From assembly GCA_905221605.1 (NCBI GenBank), contig CAJNDS010001946.1, positions 329,501 through 393,500 of the forward strand: a DNA stretch of 64,000 bases, given 5' to 3'. The stretch comes from Symbiodinium natans. Its lineage: Eukaryota; Sar; Dinophyceae; Suessiales; Symbiodiniaceae. Every line of letters starts with the position of its first letter. Position 1 is the first letter of the stretch. Shown here piece after piece: positions 50,301-61,185 of this stretch. Both the position numbers and the translations under genes were made by a program. Below the pieces are notes generated by a model that saw nothing but the letters and a program-made list of their open reading frames with translations, was not told the DNA's origin and searched no databases.

Positions 50301-51676
50301 AATCGTTGTGGTTTTCATTGAAAGCTGCAGTAGGCTGGAAACAGTCTGTACCTGGGGAGGCGAAATTTGAGCGCGACGAGTTTGAGCGCATCATTGAGGT
50401 CTTGTTGGATCCGATTGCGTTCACGGCTGCATGCTCTTTTGTCATACATGTCTTTGAATCATCGTCAGAGGAGGAAGCTAGGCAACGCATGGTAGTTATC
50501 GGCAGTTGTCCGCCTTGGAGAGGTCCAGATGCAGCAGGAAGAGGCAGAAAGGCAACGCCAGGGTGAGGCCAGGATACTGCCGCTGCTAATTCTGCACACC
50601 TTCATTCATGGTTCTGGAAGACAGAGAAAAAGCTAGACAGCTGGCAGTACCAGTAATGGAATGGCACAGTTCCCGAGCGCATGATGACAGGAGCACCACA
50701 TACGCCTGCAGCATGCGCAGGAGAGCTTGCGTGCGCAAACCTGCTCAGAAATTGTTGTAGTGGCGCTGGGTGAGTTTGGCTAGCTGCTGAGTTGACTCGG
50801 CGTTTTGCGGTATGTGCCCCAACAGCCCCCAGGAACTCCGACAGCAGATTGCTGCACGCGAAGAGAAGGCTTACCAGGACTCTCCACTTGCACAACTCAC
50901 GCGCTGTCATTTCTCGTCAACATGTCATGCATGGAGGAGCGCCGTGACTTCCTTGAAGAGGGGAACTCCGTGCGAGCCTCCATCGGCAACGAGCGCAAGA
51001 AGCTACTCGGAGCCAGCATATTCTTCAAAAGTCTCCAAACCAGCCGGGCCAAGTGGTTTTGAGCACGCATGTCTGTTGCAAGTAGAGGGTCTCCGTCGAA
51101 CTGGCCAATGGAGATCTCATCCAATGGTCGATCGTGTCAACAATTAGGGCGTCTGCTATGGATCTCAGTGCAACATGTGCTGATCAGGCTCGAAAAGATC
51201 AAAGCTCGTGCCTGCTACGCAAGATGCAGTTTCTTTCAAAAGCGGGTGGGTATTAGTCTGTCATTAAAAGCTTGCGCGCAAGCCGATGAGCTGCACAACT
51301 GTGCACGCAGTCCTTTCGGGGTTGATGGGTTTAGGGTTGCGGGTTTGGGTATAGGGTGCTGGGGGGTTCAGGGGATACAAGGGGGTGCTCAGGATTTTTT
51401 TTTGGTGGAGTTTTTTGGGTGGTGTTTGTTGAAGGGGGGAGGGTTAGGGGCTTTTATGGGTTCAAGTAGGACTTTCAGTTTTTTTAGCAGTCATCTTCTT
51501 CGGGCTTTTACGTTTAGGGTACTCAGGCAGGTTCATCAGGTTTTCTTGTTTAAAGCTATTTTGCTCGACTGGCCATCTGACAGCTTTGAGCTTTTACAGA
51601 CCAGCACCTCACAAGGCAAGATCGAGGAGCTCAAGAAGAGCGGCGTCCCCGAGAAGTATTGGGCGGAGCTTGCAAG
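44376..51676 (+). CDS. CFAP45 (CCDC19) axonemal microtubule inner protein, multi-exon
   Basis: CFAP45 is a coiled-coil protein of the A-tubule lumen of motile cilia doublets. Exons recognised by order and spacing against the family: 44376-44423 (ELNRLRHWA), 44664-44695 (tentative), 45618-about 45720 (ALAERQAKSIARKEK), about 45857-45910, 46253-about 46331 (SKIVTIRDAQIQEK), 46439-46472 (tentative), 46998-47039 (ERHLDAMMEIERLK), 47135-47176 (tentative), 47286-47360 (KVIIEQIKDQ), 47396-47440, 47525-47614, 48171-48210, 49198-49226, 49359-49386, 49505-49558 (EARERELEAEKSRLAADK), 49822-49870 (EKAQDKAAEMDALRAK), 49962-50023, 50090-50116, 50206-50253, 50360-50398 (AKFERDEFERIIE), 50523-50567, 50833-50877 (ELRQQIAAREEKAYQ), 50937-51015, 51616-51676 (KIEELKKSGVPEKYWAELA). 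The extreme N and C termini and several donors are unresolved. Most acceptors are AG|G; donors are GC, GT or GA. Confidence 0.87.
44841..45074 (+). repeat. Interstitial telomeric repeat array (CCCTAAA)n
   Basis: About 26 heptamers of CCCTAAA, nearly perfect from 44874, with a few CCCCAAA and CCCTAA variants at the ends. It lies within the CFAP45 region, between candidate exons 44664-44695 and 45618 onwards. Flanking GC-rich sequence on both sides contains repeated CCCGTAG words. Confidence 0.97.
45418..45478 (+). repeat. Short degenerate TTTAGGG tract in opposite orientation
   Basis: Words of the GGGTTTAGGG, GGGTTTCGGG and GGGTTTAAGG type. The orientation is inverse to the CCCTAAA array 345 bp upstream. 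Confidence 0.85.
47936..48095 (+). repeat. C/T-rich polypyrimidine tract in a CFAP45 intron
   Basis: About 160 bp of C runs with CTCC interruptions, between CFAP45 exons 47525-47614 and 48171-48210. Confidence 0.95.
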
Positions 51677-53252
51677 GCCGGGGACTCTGTTGCACTCGAG
51701 GTGCGCTCGGACCCATTGGAGGAAAGAGGGCGCGTTTTTGTTCTTCTACACCTCGACAGGAAGAAGATCTCCATTTGAGAAGCATCGAAGAATGCATTCA
51801 CCCAGTGGAGGCTTCACTTGTTCCTATGAGCAATTCAAAACATGCATGTCTCTTTAATAGCTGTCATATACTGACTAATGTGCAGCATCCTTCATTGTGG
51901 ATGAGTTTCACCTCCCATTCGGTACGTACCCCGCAACGCCGCGGGGAAACCTCTGCCGGTTGGCAGATGCGAGAATGGTCCGCGTCTGCTGCTAGGGCAG
52001 GATGCAGGCCAAGATCCCAGAACCCCCCAAAGTTTGCCCTGAACCTTGAACAACTTGCAAACCCGGCCTTGCGCATCATGTCCTAAAATTGCTGTGGAGA
52101 GCACAAAGATAGGTGCACCTCCCAGACTTCCGCGTAGACCCGGCCAATTCTCACCAGGAGAGTTCTAAAGCCCGGTCTTATGAGATCATGTAGGGTATAT
52201 GATGGAGTTATTCATTTTGTACGCTTTTTGGGTCTGGGCTTGCGATTGAATCACACAGGAAATAGTGTGTTTTCAGGTTTCCTATTGAAATGCAGAGGAA
52301 GAATCTTCCCATGAACATACAGAGGAAATAGAGCTTTTCTTGAGAAAATGCAAAGGAAATGGAGGTTTTCCTGATAACACATAGCTAAATAGACTATAGA
52401 GGTTTAGAACGACGGATAGAAAGAACGCAAGAAAGAAATAATAAACAAACAAGAAATAAAGAAAGACAAAAGAGAAAGCAAACACTAACACACTATTCAA
52501 GCCCCAGACCCAATAGCAAACAAGGTAAAACAACGCGGCAAAATGTGCGACACAATTCCTGGTCCTATCTTACTCATGAACAGGTGATGCCTGCCAGTAT
52601 AGTGCAAGGAACTCTCCTGATGAGCACTCGAGTTTCGTTTCACAGCCGCATTTGCAGAACTTCGGCGTTTCACTTGAGTTCAACCTGGCAGCTAACATTA
52701 GCCCCATTGCTCACTTCACCCTCTGACCTCAGCGTTCACAGATAAGACCACACTCACGCATGAAAGATAGACCGCATGTGTATACGAGAATCCTGCCCGT
52801 TTTTGGGAAGAGCCTGCCTTGTGTTCTCAGGCCGATAGTCATACCAAGATTGTGTACGTTGTGCTCGTCTGCCTTTCTGCTGCCCCCAGTTGCTCTCAAA
52901 GCACATGGCTGCGGGCCTTGAACTCACATGCAAGAGCCCTTGTAAAAAAAAGTGCGCAGCGTTTCCATGCCAAGTGGAAGCCGGGACGGGTGAACGGAAG
53001 CGTGTGGGCAGGGCGTTCCTTTTTGGTTTCTGCGCACATCCTGTGCTGGAACCCTCTCTTGGACGCCAGAACGACCCCTTGCAGCCCCTTGGAGCCATGC
53101 CAGGGAAGACTTGTGCATGGCAAGGGAAGTGCTGCTGGACATTGAGTTGCACGATCTGGAGTGATGGATGTAGATCTCATCAACTGTGAGCAGTCGTTGC
53201 CATTGGAAAGACTACCCAAAAACACCTTTCCTGACCTGAATCCGAGCTGCAG

Positions 53253-56200
53253 GCAGATCCCGGCACAGGCCTGGTTCATGCAGCCGCTCTTCACGCCACG
53301 GCCCCACACCTCCCGAATGCACCGCGCAGAAACACGCAGCTCTGCACGAAAAAAACGGTCTGCGCAAAGCAAAGAGACTTAGACTGACGCTCTTCTCTTG
53401 AAGTGTCCGCGAAGCGCCTCGGCCTTTTACTCGAGGTGCGCGATCGGCGGCATCCTGCCCTTCGGAGCCGTTTTCACGGAGCTTTTCTTCATCATGCCCT
53501 TCGGAGCGGCAAAAAGTGCAAGCGGCAGCAGCTTCAAAGCAGCCGCGGTGATGGTTGTAGGGTTGCTTTTTGCTGATGAGTACCACATGTGACCGCTCGC
53601 AATGACGGGCTGCAAATACGCAGGTCGTCTCTGTGGCAGCATCAGTTCTACTACCTCTTTGGTTTCCTGGCGCTGGTGCCCCATTCTGCATGAAGTTGCT
53701 GACTTGAGGTCCGTGCCCCGAATCAAGCAAAACCACAGAAGATGCGGCTACAGAATCATGTTGTGGTAGTTCGTGTGGGCTCCGTGAGAACGTTTTCTAC
53801 TGACAAAGCTCAGGCGAAGTCTGAGGTATACGTAGGCGGCGTGTCCAGCCCGCAGGTGCTTGTCATTCTGCTGATCACGTGCGCGGAGATCTCGATCGCG
53901 TGCATCACTTACATGTTGACTGCAGGTGCAAAGAGTGTGCCTCTCACCTCTGGCAGCTTCTACACAAAATTGGTCGTCACTTATCTGAGGCTGACGTACT
54001 TTCAGCTAACGGCCGAGAACTACAACTGGTGGTGGAGGCAGGAGTGAGTTTTTGAAGTGGCAAAGTGCCTGGCTGCGGATTGTGCATTGTCGACTGCAAC
54101 ATGTTGCAACTTCACCATTCCCATCTTCATTCCCCGCCTCCCCGCATCTCCGTTCTCTTCCTCTTGTTTTCCTTTTTGTTTTTCTTCTCTCTCTCTCTCT
54201 CTCCCCCGAGTAGCATTCAAGGCAGGGCAGGAGAGAAAGCGTGAAACATGCTCATCATAGCTCTTTGGCGTGACGGCTCTCTCGAGGATCGCACCGATAC
54301 TCTTGAAATGAAGGAGCTCCAAAAAAGATGGTGAGAAAAGGGAGCGAAGGCGGTTTTTCACAGTCTGGTCACCAATATGTATTGACAGGGTCAGCTCTCA
54401 TGGCGGCGTCTGGTCTGGATTCCAACTCCGGACAGGAGACTCATGAACTGCGATGTGGTTAGGACCGATGCAGTTGCAAACGGATGCTCTGGCATGGACT
54501 TTGTCATGGATCCGGCATGGATGCTCTACGATGCTCTGATCGCTACCAAAAGAGTCTCAGAATTCCCACTGACCCAAAAAAGCAACGCTGCGCATACATG
54601 CCCAGGCTGGCCTTCAGACAGTTTTTAAAGTGTTCTGAAGGTTTGCATTCTTTTCTTTCATGGACACGGCAAGCACAGGCAAAAAAACTGTGGTTTTGCA
54701 AGGGGCGCTGATATTCGTGATTTGCAAACTGACATCTGTAGCATAGTTCGTTATGCTGTTGAAGGGCATGCCGTTCAGCTGCAAATTAATGCGAAGACAG
54801 CGCAAAAGTAGGTAGACTTCACAAGTTTCCGCGGCATGGAAGTACTATACAGACTATATCGTACTGTATGCAAAGCTTTGGAGGTCCTTCTTGGCCAGCG
54901 GATCGTCTGCTGTCTACGCCTGCCGCTGAGACTCCGTGCCCAACAGTCAGTTCAATTGTTTTGAGTCAGTTTAACTGAGTTTAACTGAGTTTAACTGAGT
55001 TTAACTGAGTTTAACTGAGTTTAACTGAGTTTAAGTGAGTTTAACTGTGTTTAAGTGAGTTAGCTGTGTTTAATTGACTTTAACTGACTTCACTTCTCTT
55101 TGCTTGAGATGGGCATGCTGCAGGTTTTCCTCTACTCGATGATGTACTTCAGCAGCCGGCTGCAGATCGACAAAGTGGCAATCCCTGCAATGTTGGACGA
55201 TGCTGTCACCCACTGGGCAACTGATGGCAGCTGTGTAGTGAAGATGGCATACGCGTGAAAGTCTGTCGAATCATCAGCTTCGCCGCTCATGCCGACAGGG
55301 AAAACCCTGGAAAACGAATGCCGACAGGGAATTTGTGGACGGGGTTCGACGGACCAAGCAGTTCCTCAACAAGACTCAAGAAATATGCATCACTGCCTGA
55401 GTTCTCGGACAATCCTTGAAGGCTGGAGGTTCTTTGTTCTTTTCCCATATTTTCGAGTGTTTTGTTTTGTTTTTGTCTTTTTATTGGTTTTAGTAAAGTG
55501 CGACTAGAAATGAAGGGTTCCCCAAAATTTCTTGTGATCCTTGAAATCAATACAGTGGCAGTTCGTGGGATGTGATTCCCTTTTCGAAGCTGGTCTCGGT
55601 CACCGGGATGCGTTATCGACAGAAGCACATTCTGTGGGTGTCAGCACAGGAATGTTCAATTGCATGTTGTCGGCAAAGCGTATGTAGCAGCGTCTACTTT
55701 ACTTGGGGAACCGCTGATTGTTGTGACTTCTTACTGTGCTGTTTTCCAAGAAATGCCATTCTTGGCATATGCTGCTCATACTGTACCTGTTTTGCGTAGC
55801 GTCTACTTGGTGAAGCCAGTTTGTTACAACCCTCGCACACACGTCATAACTGTGCATCTGTTTGCGCGAAAACTTCCGCTGTTGCTATTGTGGTCTCCCG
55901 CTGTAGGACTAAAGTTTTGTCTTCGGGGGACTTGGGGATTCCTGGGGTCTCGCGTGGTTCTTGATGCGAAATCAGTGGCGTAAGTGCTGGTTGGGGTTTC
56001 GTCGTGGCCTGGGTTTTTGGAACTGTTGGCTAAGCCGAAGGCGGAGGTCTCAGCCGATGCACCCTGGGTAGGGAGAGCCAGGAACCACACTCAGATCATC
56101 CCTGGCGATGTCGATCCAACCCGTGGGGGTTGATTATCCATGCGTAAAACACTGGCACTTACAGCGTTTTTGCCTCTTCATACAACATGCTGCAAAAGGC

Positions 56201-57068
56201 TCTTTGACTGCTTCTGGAACACGACGCTCTTGCACAAGCCTTTCGCGAAGCCCACTGGAATTTTCTTCTTTTGCTTCTTTGACTCTTTCTACATGCCAAG
56301 CCCTCACAAAATGCTGCCGAAAGCATCCCTAAACATATATTGCGCGGACATGCCCAAAACATTGGTGCGTTTTTGCGCGGAGACGTGTGCTCAGAAGAGG
56401 CGGACGAAAAAGTCGCGAGCTTAATAAGCCCGAGTCCCTACATGCACTACAGCAGCCCCAGCCCCCATGCACGAGCTACGTGACGAGGTGGCGCCTGTGC
56501 AGCGGACCCCATGTAGTGGCCTCCGCAAAAAGCATCTGCTTTTTCGGTATGGCAGGTGTCTACGTTCCTGTACTTTGGGTACATGGCCATCATGTCGCTG
56601 CTTTTCGGGCTGCTGACTGGTTCTATTGGCCTGCCAGCGCCTTGGATGTTTGCATCTGCCCTTATACCTGGCGCCTCTGGTTCACTCCCGTAGTGAAGCA
56701 GGGGGCTTTCCAGGGGGCCCGTTATGGGCCCTTTCTGCAAGATCCCAGAACTTGCCTTGCCATGAAAGTGAAGGAACTGTCCAAGAAGGCCCACGGCTTT
56801 CAGTAGCATCCAGTTTGCAACTGCGGAAAGTCGGGGCGAGTTGCGCGCATCTCGTAGTTGAAAGAGCAGCCTCAGGATCTCGTCCTTCTTCTTCGTGAGG
56901 CTGGACTTGGGTAGGGATATGGCAGGTAGCAAACATGCATCCTCCACACGTGCAGGATGTGTGACCCAGCATCTCTGGTTTTTATATGTAAATCCTGGGA
57001 AAGCGGACGGTCACAGCAAGCGTGTTGCTCACCTGAGGACCATCTACGGGTCGATCAAGGTGGACTGA
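53253..57068 (+). CDS. TM9SF/nonaspanin gene, last ten exons
   Basis: Exons: 53253-53294, 53436-53495, 53624-53675, 53856-53899, 53990-54037, 54884-54917, 55124-55174, 56556-56632, 56876-56899, 57038-57068 (stop TGA 57066-57068). They encode, in order, RQIPAQAWFMQPLF, GGILPFGAVFTELFFIM, HQFYYLFGFL, ILLITCAEISI, TYFQLTAENYNWWWRS, FLASGSSAVY, VFLYSMMYF, FLYFGYMAIMSLL, FFFVR and TIYGSIKVD. This is the C-terminal multi-spanning half of TM9SF proteins. The final KVD fits the KXD/E COPI-binding Golgi-retention signal known for the family. Eight of nine junctions match known family spacing with no gap; the 24-bp exon 56876-56899 gives exact spacing with a GC donor. With the first part, about 501 residues are recovered against roughly 590-680 usual. 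Confidence 0.95.
54966..55090 (+). repeat. 10-bp tandem repeat in a TM9SF intron
   Basis: TTAACTGAGT repeated about seven times exactly and then with variants. It lies between exons 54884-54917 and 55124-55174, ending about 35 bp before the acceptor. Confidence 0.95.
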
Positions 57069-60000
57069 AGCTCTGAAGCTGGGGCTGAGAACAGCAGGCT
57101 TTCGAAGAAGGAGGGACCGCCGGACTCGGACATAATCTTCCGAGAAGTGTGCCGCAGGTTGGTCAATGTCCTGCTTCGAAGCCTTTCCTGGCCGAAACCC
57201 TGTTCATCTAGAGTACATGACAAAGCATCCGAATTGAACTACTGACAGGGTTTCTACGTTAACGTTCGGAGGCAGCTGCTCGCCAGATGCGCGGCTCGCA
57301 TGGGAGAATTCATGAAGTGATGAAGTGCAGGGCAGAGAAGGAATTCTTTGCCCAAAGAAGATTCCCGACAGCTGTGGTTAACCATGTAGGATCTAGAACA
57401 TGTTGATGTGGAAGTCTAGTGGTTGGATGCTGGGCCAGGGAGGCACTGCACTTTGTGTGCAACATCGTGGTGGTAGACAGTTGGCATAGGTGGTACAGAA
57501 CCTCTGCGACACCTGCGCGGTGCTATCAACTTGCCTCATGTGCATGCTGCGACCGGCGGAGCAGAGCAGAGCGGGATGTGCAAGCATGTTGCTGACATGA
57601 CGCGGCGAGTGAAGCGCCCTGCCAGCAGTCAACTGCGCATGGCTCACAGTTGCTAGGAGTTTCGGGTCAGGGCAGCATTCTGCCGGAGCCAGCTGCAGGC
57701 GAGGGCTTGTACCCGGAGTCACCCCGACAACTGCAGAAATTGCCCAGGTGGCTCCGGCTTAGGTTCGAGGCTGATCTCCCAGGTAGCAGATGGTTTTACC
57801 TTGGGGGCTAGTTTCGAAGTTCGAAGCCATGGTTTTTGTCTTCCATGGCAAAGTCGGGCATGAACCGATGAAGTGCAAGTAAATTTAGCTAGATGGTAAG
57901 ATGCTTGCGAGACACTGCGAGGCCCTGGCCATCAGCGGAGCAACGCGGTGTTGCATGACCGCGGGAACGAGGCACGCTGTTCGCTAGCATATCGTACCTT
58001 GCACACCCATTGCAGGACTAAGAACATCTGAAGTCGCTGAGGTTTATCCTGTTCCTTACAGTTCGAATCTTGTGATTAGCACATGTGGTTGCCATGGAAG
58101 ACACCTTCCTGTGAGAGATTCGCGCAGCATGGAGCCAAAGACAGGCCAACACATGTCAATCTGAGTTGGGTACATCTCGGCATAAACGTGTGGAGCGCGA
58201 GGCGACCAATTCTTCAGCATTGAGCGTTTGACTGGCTTTGCACGGTCGGGGGGGACACTATTCAGCAGCCGGAGGATTGGAAAGTGGGCGGAGGGCACTT
58301 TGGATGAACGCCATCCGTGCTTTTTTACTTGATGAAGACGGCGCCCCCTGCTGCTGTCATGGCTCCGACTGCTGTCGCCAGACGTGATGCCCACGCAAGA
58401 GCTCAAGCTCGTTGCAATGACCAGGTGTCACATGACTAGCTGCGAAACCGTTGATCTTTGGTAGGTGTCTGCTGCAGTGATCTGGGACGCAGACATGCCA
58501 CACCCCCAGAATGGCTGATTACTGTTGATTAGTGGCGAACCTCAACGGCTGCTGAATGAGGCGCTGGTGTGTGTGTGTGTGTGTGCGTGCAGATCGCATG
58601 AGTGCCACGCCACTGCTTCAACCGAGGTCGGCGCCAAATGGTGACGCCACAGGGGTCACAGGACACGAGTTGAGTCTTGGTCTCGGCACGTCCCGGAGCT
58701 CGCAATGGGAGTGGTGTCAGAGCATTTGCTGACAATCCCCTCCAAGACTTAGGACAAAGCCAGGATTCGACCTCGAAGTGTGGCGCCCAATTGTTTGGTT
58801 TTCTGTGCCTTAAAGTACGTAAAGCAAAGGCACCTGCTCAAGCCGACTTCTGTCAGAGAGTGCGAAGAGAAACAAGCATCCGTATAAGTTCCATTTGGCT
58901 TCAAGCTTTCATGGAACGAGGGGGACACTTCTCGATACTACTCGCACCTCTCGTACCTGCCAAGCATCTGCTTGATGAGGGAGCCGCCGCCACCATCAGT
59001 GGCCAAGTCCGTCCGCGCGACGTTAGCCCGGCACTGAGGCACCACAGCGCGAGCTCCCGCAGCAAGCTTTATCCAAGCTGCCAGCGTCAACTGATTCTGT
59101 CGAGTTGAATGTCAGAAGTAGCTTGGAGATCCGGTTGCTTCCGTCGGTTGAGCTTCGAGGCGAGCCTCGACTGGCCACCGCCCCCAAGTCCCGCCACACT
59201 GCTGCGACCGAGCAGTGCCAAACCTGGAGGGGTATGGGACGTGCAACAGGATGCAAGATCATGTAAGCTTGGATAGACGGGACAGAGCTTCCGCATAGCA
59301 AGAACAGGAGAATATGAGGGCTTGAAGCACACCCTGCTGTATGCGGGGTTCCGTAGAGGTTGTAACACCGCTTGGCCATTTGGCTCCAGCTTCACTCACT
59401 GAGTTATCGAATCGCGTAGTTAGGAACAGCTTTTGCAGCAGAACGTCGTCGCTGCTTTGCTGGACAGGAGGATTGGTGAGGTGAGTCAAGTGTTATGGTG
59501 TTACGTGTCCCAGCCACTGAATATTGGACAGCGCATTCTGATAGTTTTTGCCAAGACCTGACGGAGTTTCTGTTCCCAGTCCATGAGCCTTCAATTGGAC
59601 TCGACCAATGTGTTCAGAGTAAGGAAAACGATGGTACCACAGCCGGAACTCACTCAGGAACAGCCGCTTGGCCTTACAGTGCTTCATATGAAGCGAAAAG
59701 TCCAAGTTTCGTTTCCTCTTTGCTGCTACAGGGTTGGGCAGCTGCTTGTGACAGATCTCTGCAAGGATGCTGTGGTCGCAGCAGCAGCAACAGCAGCAGC
59801 TTCAGCAGCAGAGGGCCAGGTACCCGGATCAGTGCTGCGCGACGCAGTTGCAAAGCCCTAGTTATGAAAGGGCAGCTGTAGGCCAGAGTGCACTTGCAGA
59901 AATTTGGCAGTAGATTCAGATGCCAAGGGCTGGCGGTCGCAGCAGCAGCCCCAGCAGCAGGTCGTCATCATGGTACCTGCAGATCCTTGGCAAGATGAAT

Positions 60001-60241
60001 ATGATGAATATGTACCCCGCCAGTGCACCCCTGTACTCAGCACAGGGCGGAGAATGCGGGGGTTTGCGGGGCAAGGCTGCCAGTGAGGAGAGAGGAGTAA
60101 TGAGTATAAGGACGAGTAGGAGGTGAGCGCATCTGTGCGCGTCGCCCAAGCAAGAAGCAAAGAAGGGTAGGATGCGGTAGGATTGGGATTGGGCTGCAGG
60201 CGGCTTTGCCTTGTTCGTGACCCCAGCTCAGTGGGAGAGGG
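57069..60241. other. Region without a recognised gene
   Basis: This is the 3' flank of the TM9SF gene. A short (GT)n lies at 58567-58586. The frames at 59583-59861 (Ala-rich after a Leu/Val segment) and 59904-60086 (with DPWQDEYDEY) are somewhat protein-like and could be exons of the next gene, but I recognise neither. No polyadenylation signal can be assigned; dinoflagellates generally lack the AATAAA signal. Confidence 0.45.
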
Positions 60242-60333
60242 GTCATTTTGGAACGCGCAAGGGAGTCATTTTGGAACGCGTAAAGGGGTCATTTTGGAAC
60301 GCGTAAAGGGGTCATTTTGGAACGCGTTTCTCT
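60242..60333 (+). repeat. Four 23-bp tandem repeats, left boundary of a composite element
   Basis: Units begin at 60242, 60265, 60288 and 60311. Each reads GTCATTTTGGAACGCG plus a purine-rich spacer (CAAGGGA or TAAAGGG). The spacing is exactly 23. The reverse complement of this unit occurs four times at 63307-63390. Confidence 0.95.
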
Positions 60334-60365
60334 TGTTTTAGTACTGTTTACAAGGGATTTCTGGT

Positions 60366-60828
60366 TTCAATGGTTTCCTTGGTTTCCTTGGTTTCCTTGG
60401 TTCCCATGGTTTCCTTGGTTCCCATGGTTTCCTTGGTTCCTATGGTTTCCATGGTTTCCGTGGTTTCTATGGTTTCTATGGTTTTCTATGGTTTCCTTAG
60501 TTTCCTTGGTTTCCATGCTTTCCTTTGTTTCTGTGGTTTTCATGGTTTCCGTGGTTTCCTTGGCTTGTGTGGTTTCCATGGTTTCCGTGGTTTCTATGGT
60601 TTCTATGGTTTTCTTGGTTTCCTTGGTTTCCTTGGTTTCTTTGGTTTCTACGGTTTCCATGGTTTATATGGTTTCCATGGTTTCCTTGGTTCCTTGCTTC
60701 GTGGTGTCCATGGTTTCCTGGACTTGTGTGGTTTACATTGTTTCCCTGGTTTCTATGGTTTCTATGGTTTTCTTGGTTTCCTTGGTTTCCTTGGTTTCTA
60801 TGGTTTCTCTGGTTTCTTTGGTTTCCGC
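60366..60828 (+). repeat. 9-bp GGTTTCCTT/GGTTTCCAT array
   Basis: About 50 units with T/A/G variation at positions 7-9. The frames encode Phe-Pro-Trp- or Val-Ser-Leu-type repeats by chance. Confidence 0.97.
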
Positions 60829-60839
60829 ACCCTGATTTT

Positions 60840-61185
60840 AAGCCGTGCAAGCTTGCTTCAAAGCATATGAAACTTTTTTTGAAACCCATCATGCACGCAT
60901 TGTGTTTGCAAATGGGGGGGGGCTGCGCCCCCCCCAACCCCCCCGCTTTTTTTAAGCCGTGCAAGCTTGCTTCAAAGCATATGAAACTTTTTTTGAAACC
61001 CATCATGCACGCATTGTGTTTGCAAACCCCCCGCTTTTTTTAAGCCGTGCAAGCTTGCTTCCGAGCATATGCAACTTTTTTTGAAACCCATCATGCAAGC
61101 GTTGTGTTTGCAAATGGGGGGGCTGCGCCCCCCCCAACCCCCCCGCTTTGTTTAAGCCGTGCAAGCTTGCTTCAAAGCATATGGG
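60840..61185 (+). repeat. G/C-hairpin monomers, cluster 2
   Basis: Monomers start (AAGCCGTGCAAGC) at 60840, 60954, 61042 and 61154; the usual length is about 114 bp. The monomer at 60954 is only 88 bp because its G-run/CTGCG part is missing: TTTGCAAA is followed directly by CCCCCCGC. The last copy is truncated after GCATATG. Confidence 0.95.

Larger units (their letters stand above)
42817..53252 (+). other. 10.4-kb TM9SF intron containing the CFAP45 gene
   Basis: The donor is GC at 42817, after the AG of PVRTNHVP(R), and the acceptor is the AG at 53251-53252, before G-CAG-ATC-CCG (R)QIP. The joined codon is AGG (Arg), giving PVRTNHVPRQIP, the expected family sequence with no residue gained or lost. 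Nearly all recognisable sequence inside belongs to CFAP45 on the same strand. Confidence 0.88.

Noticed and set aside
60242-60333. CATTTTGG inside the 23-bp repeats as a spliced-leader relic
   Set aside because: Only eight bases match; the rest of the unit (GGAACGCG) is unlike the leader.
60317-61043. Phe/Trp/Pro and Val/Ser-rich frames
   Set aside because: They are products of the 9-bp GGTTTC array and the hairpin monomers.
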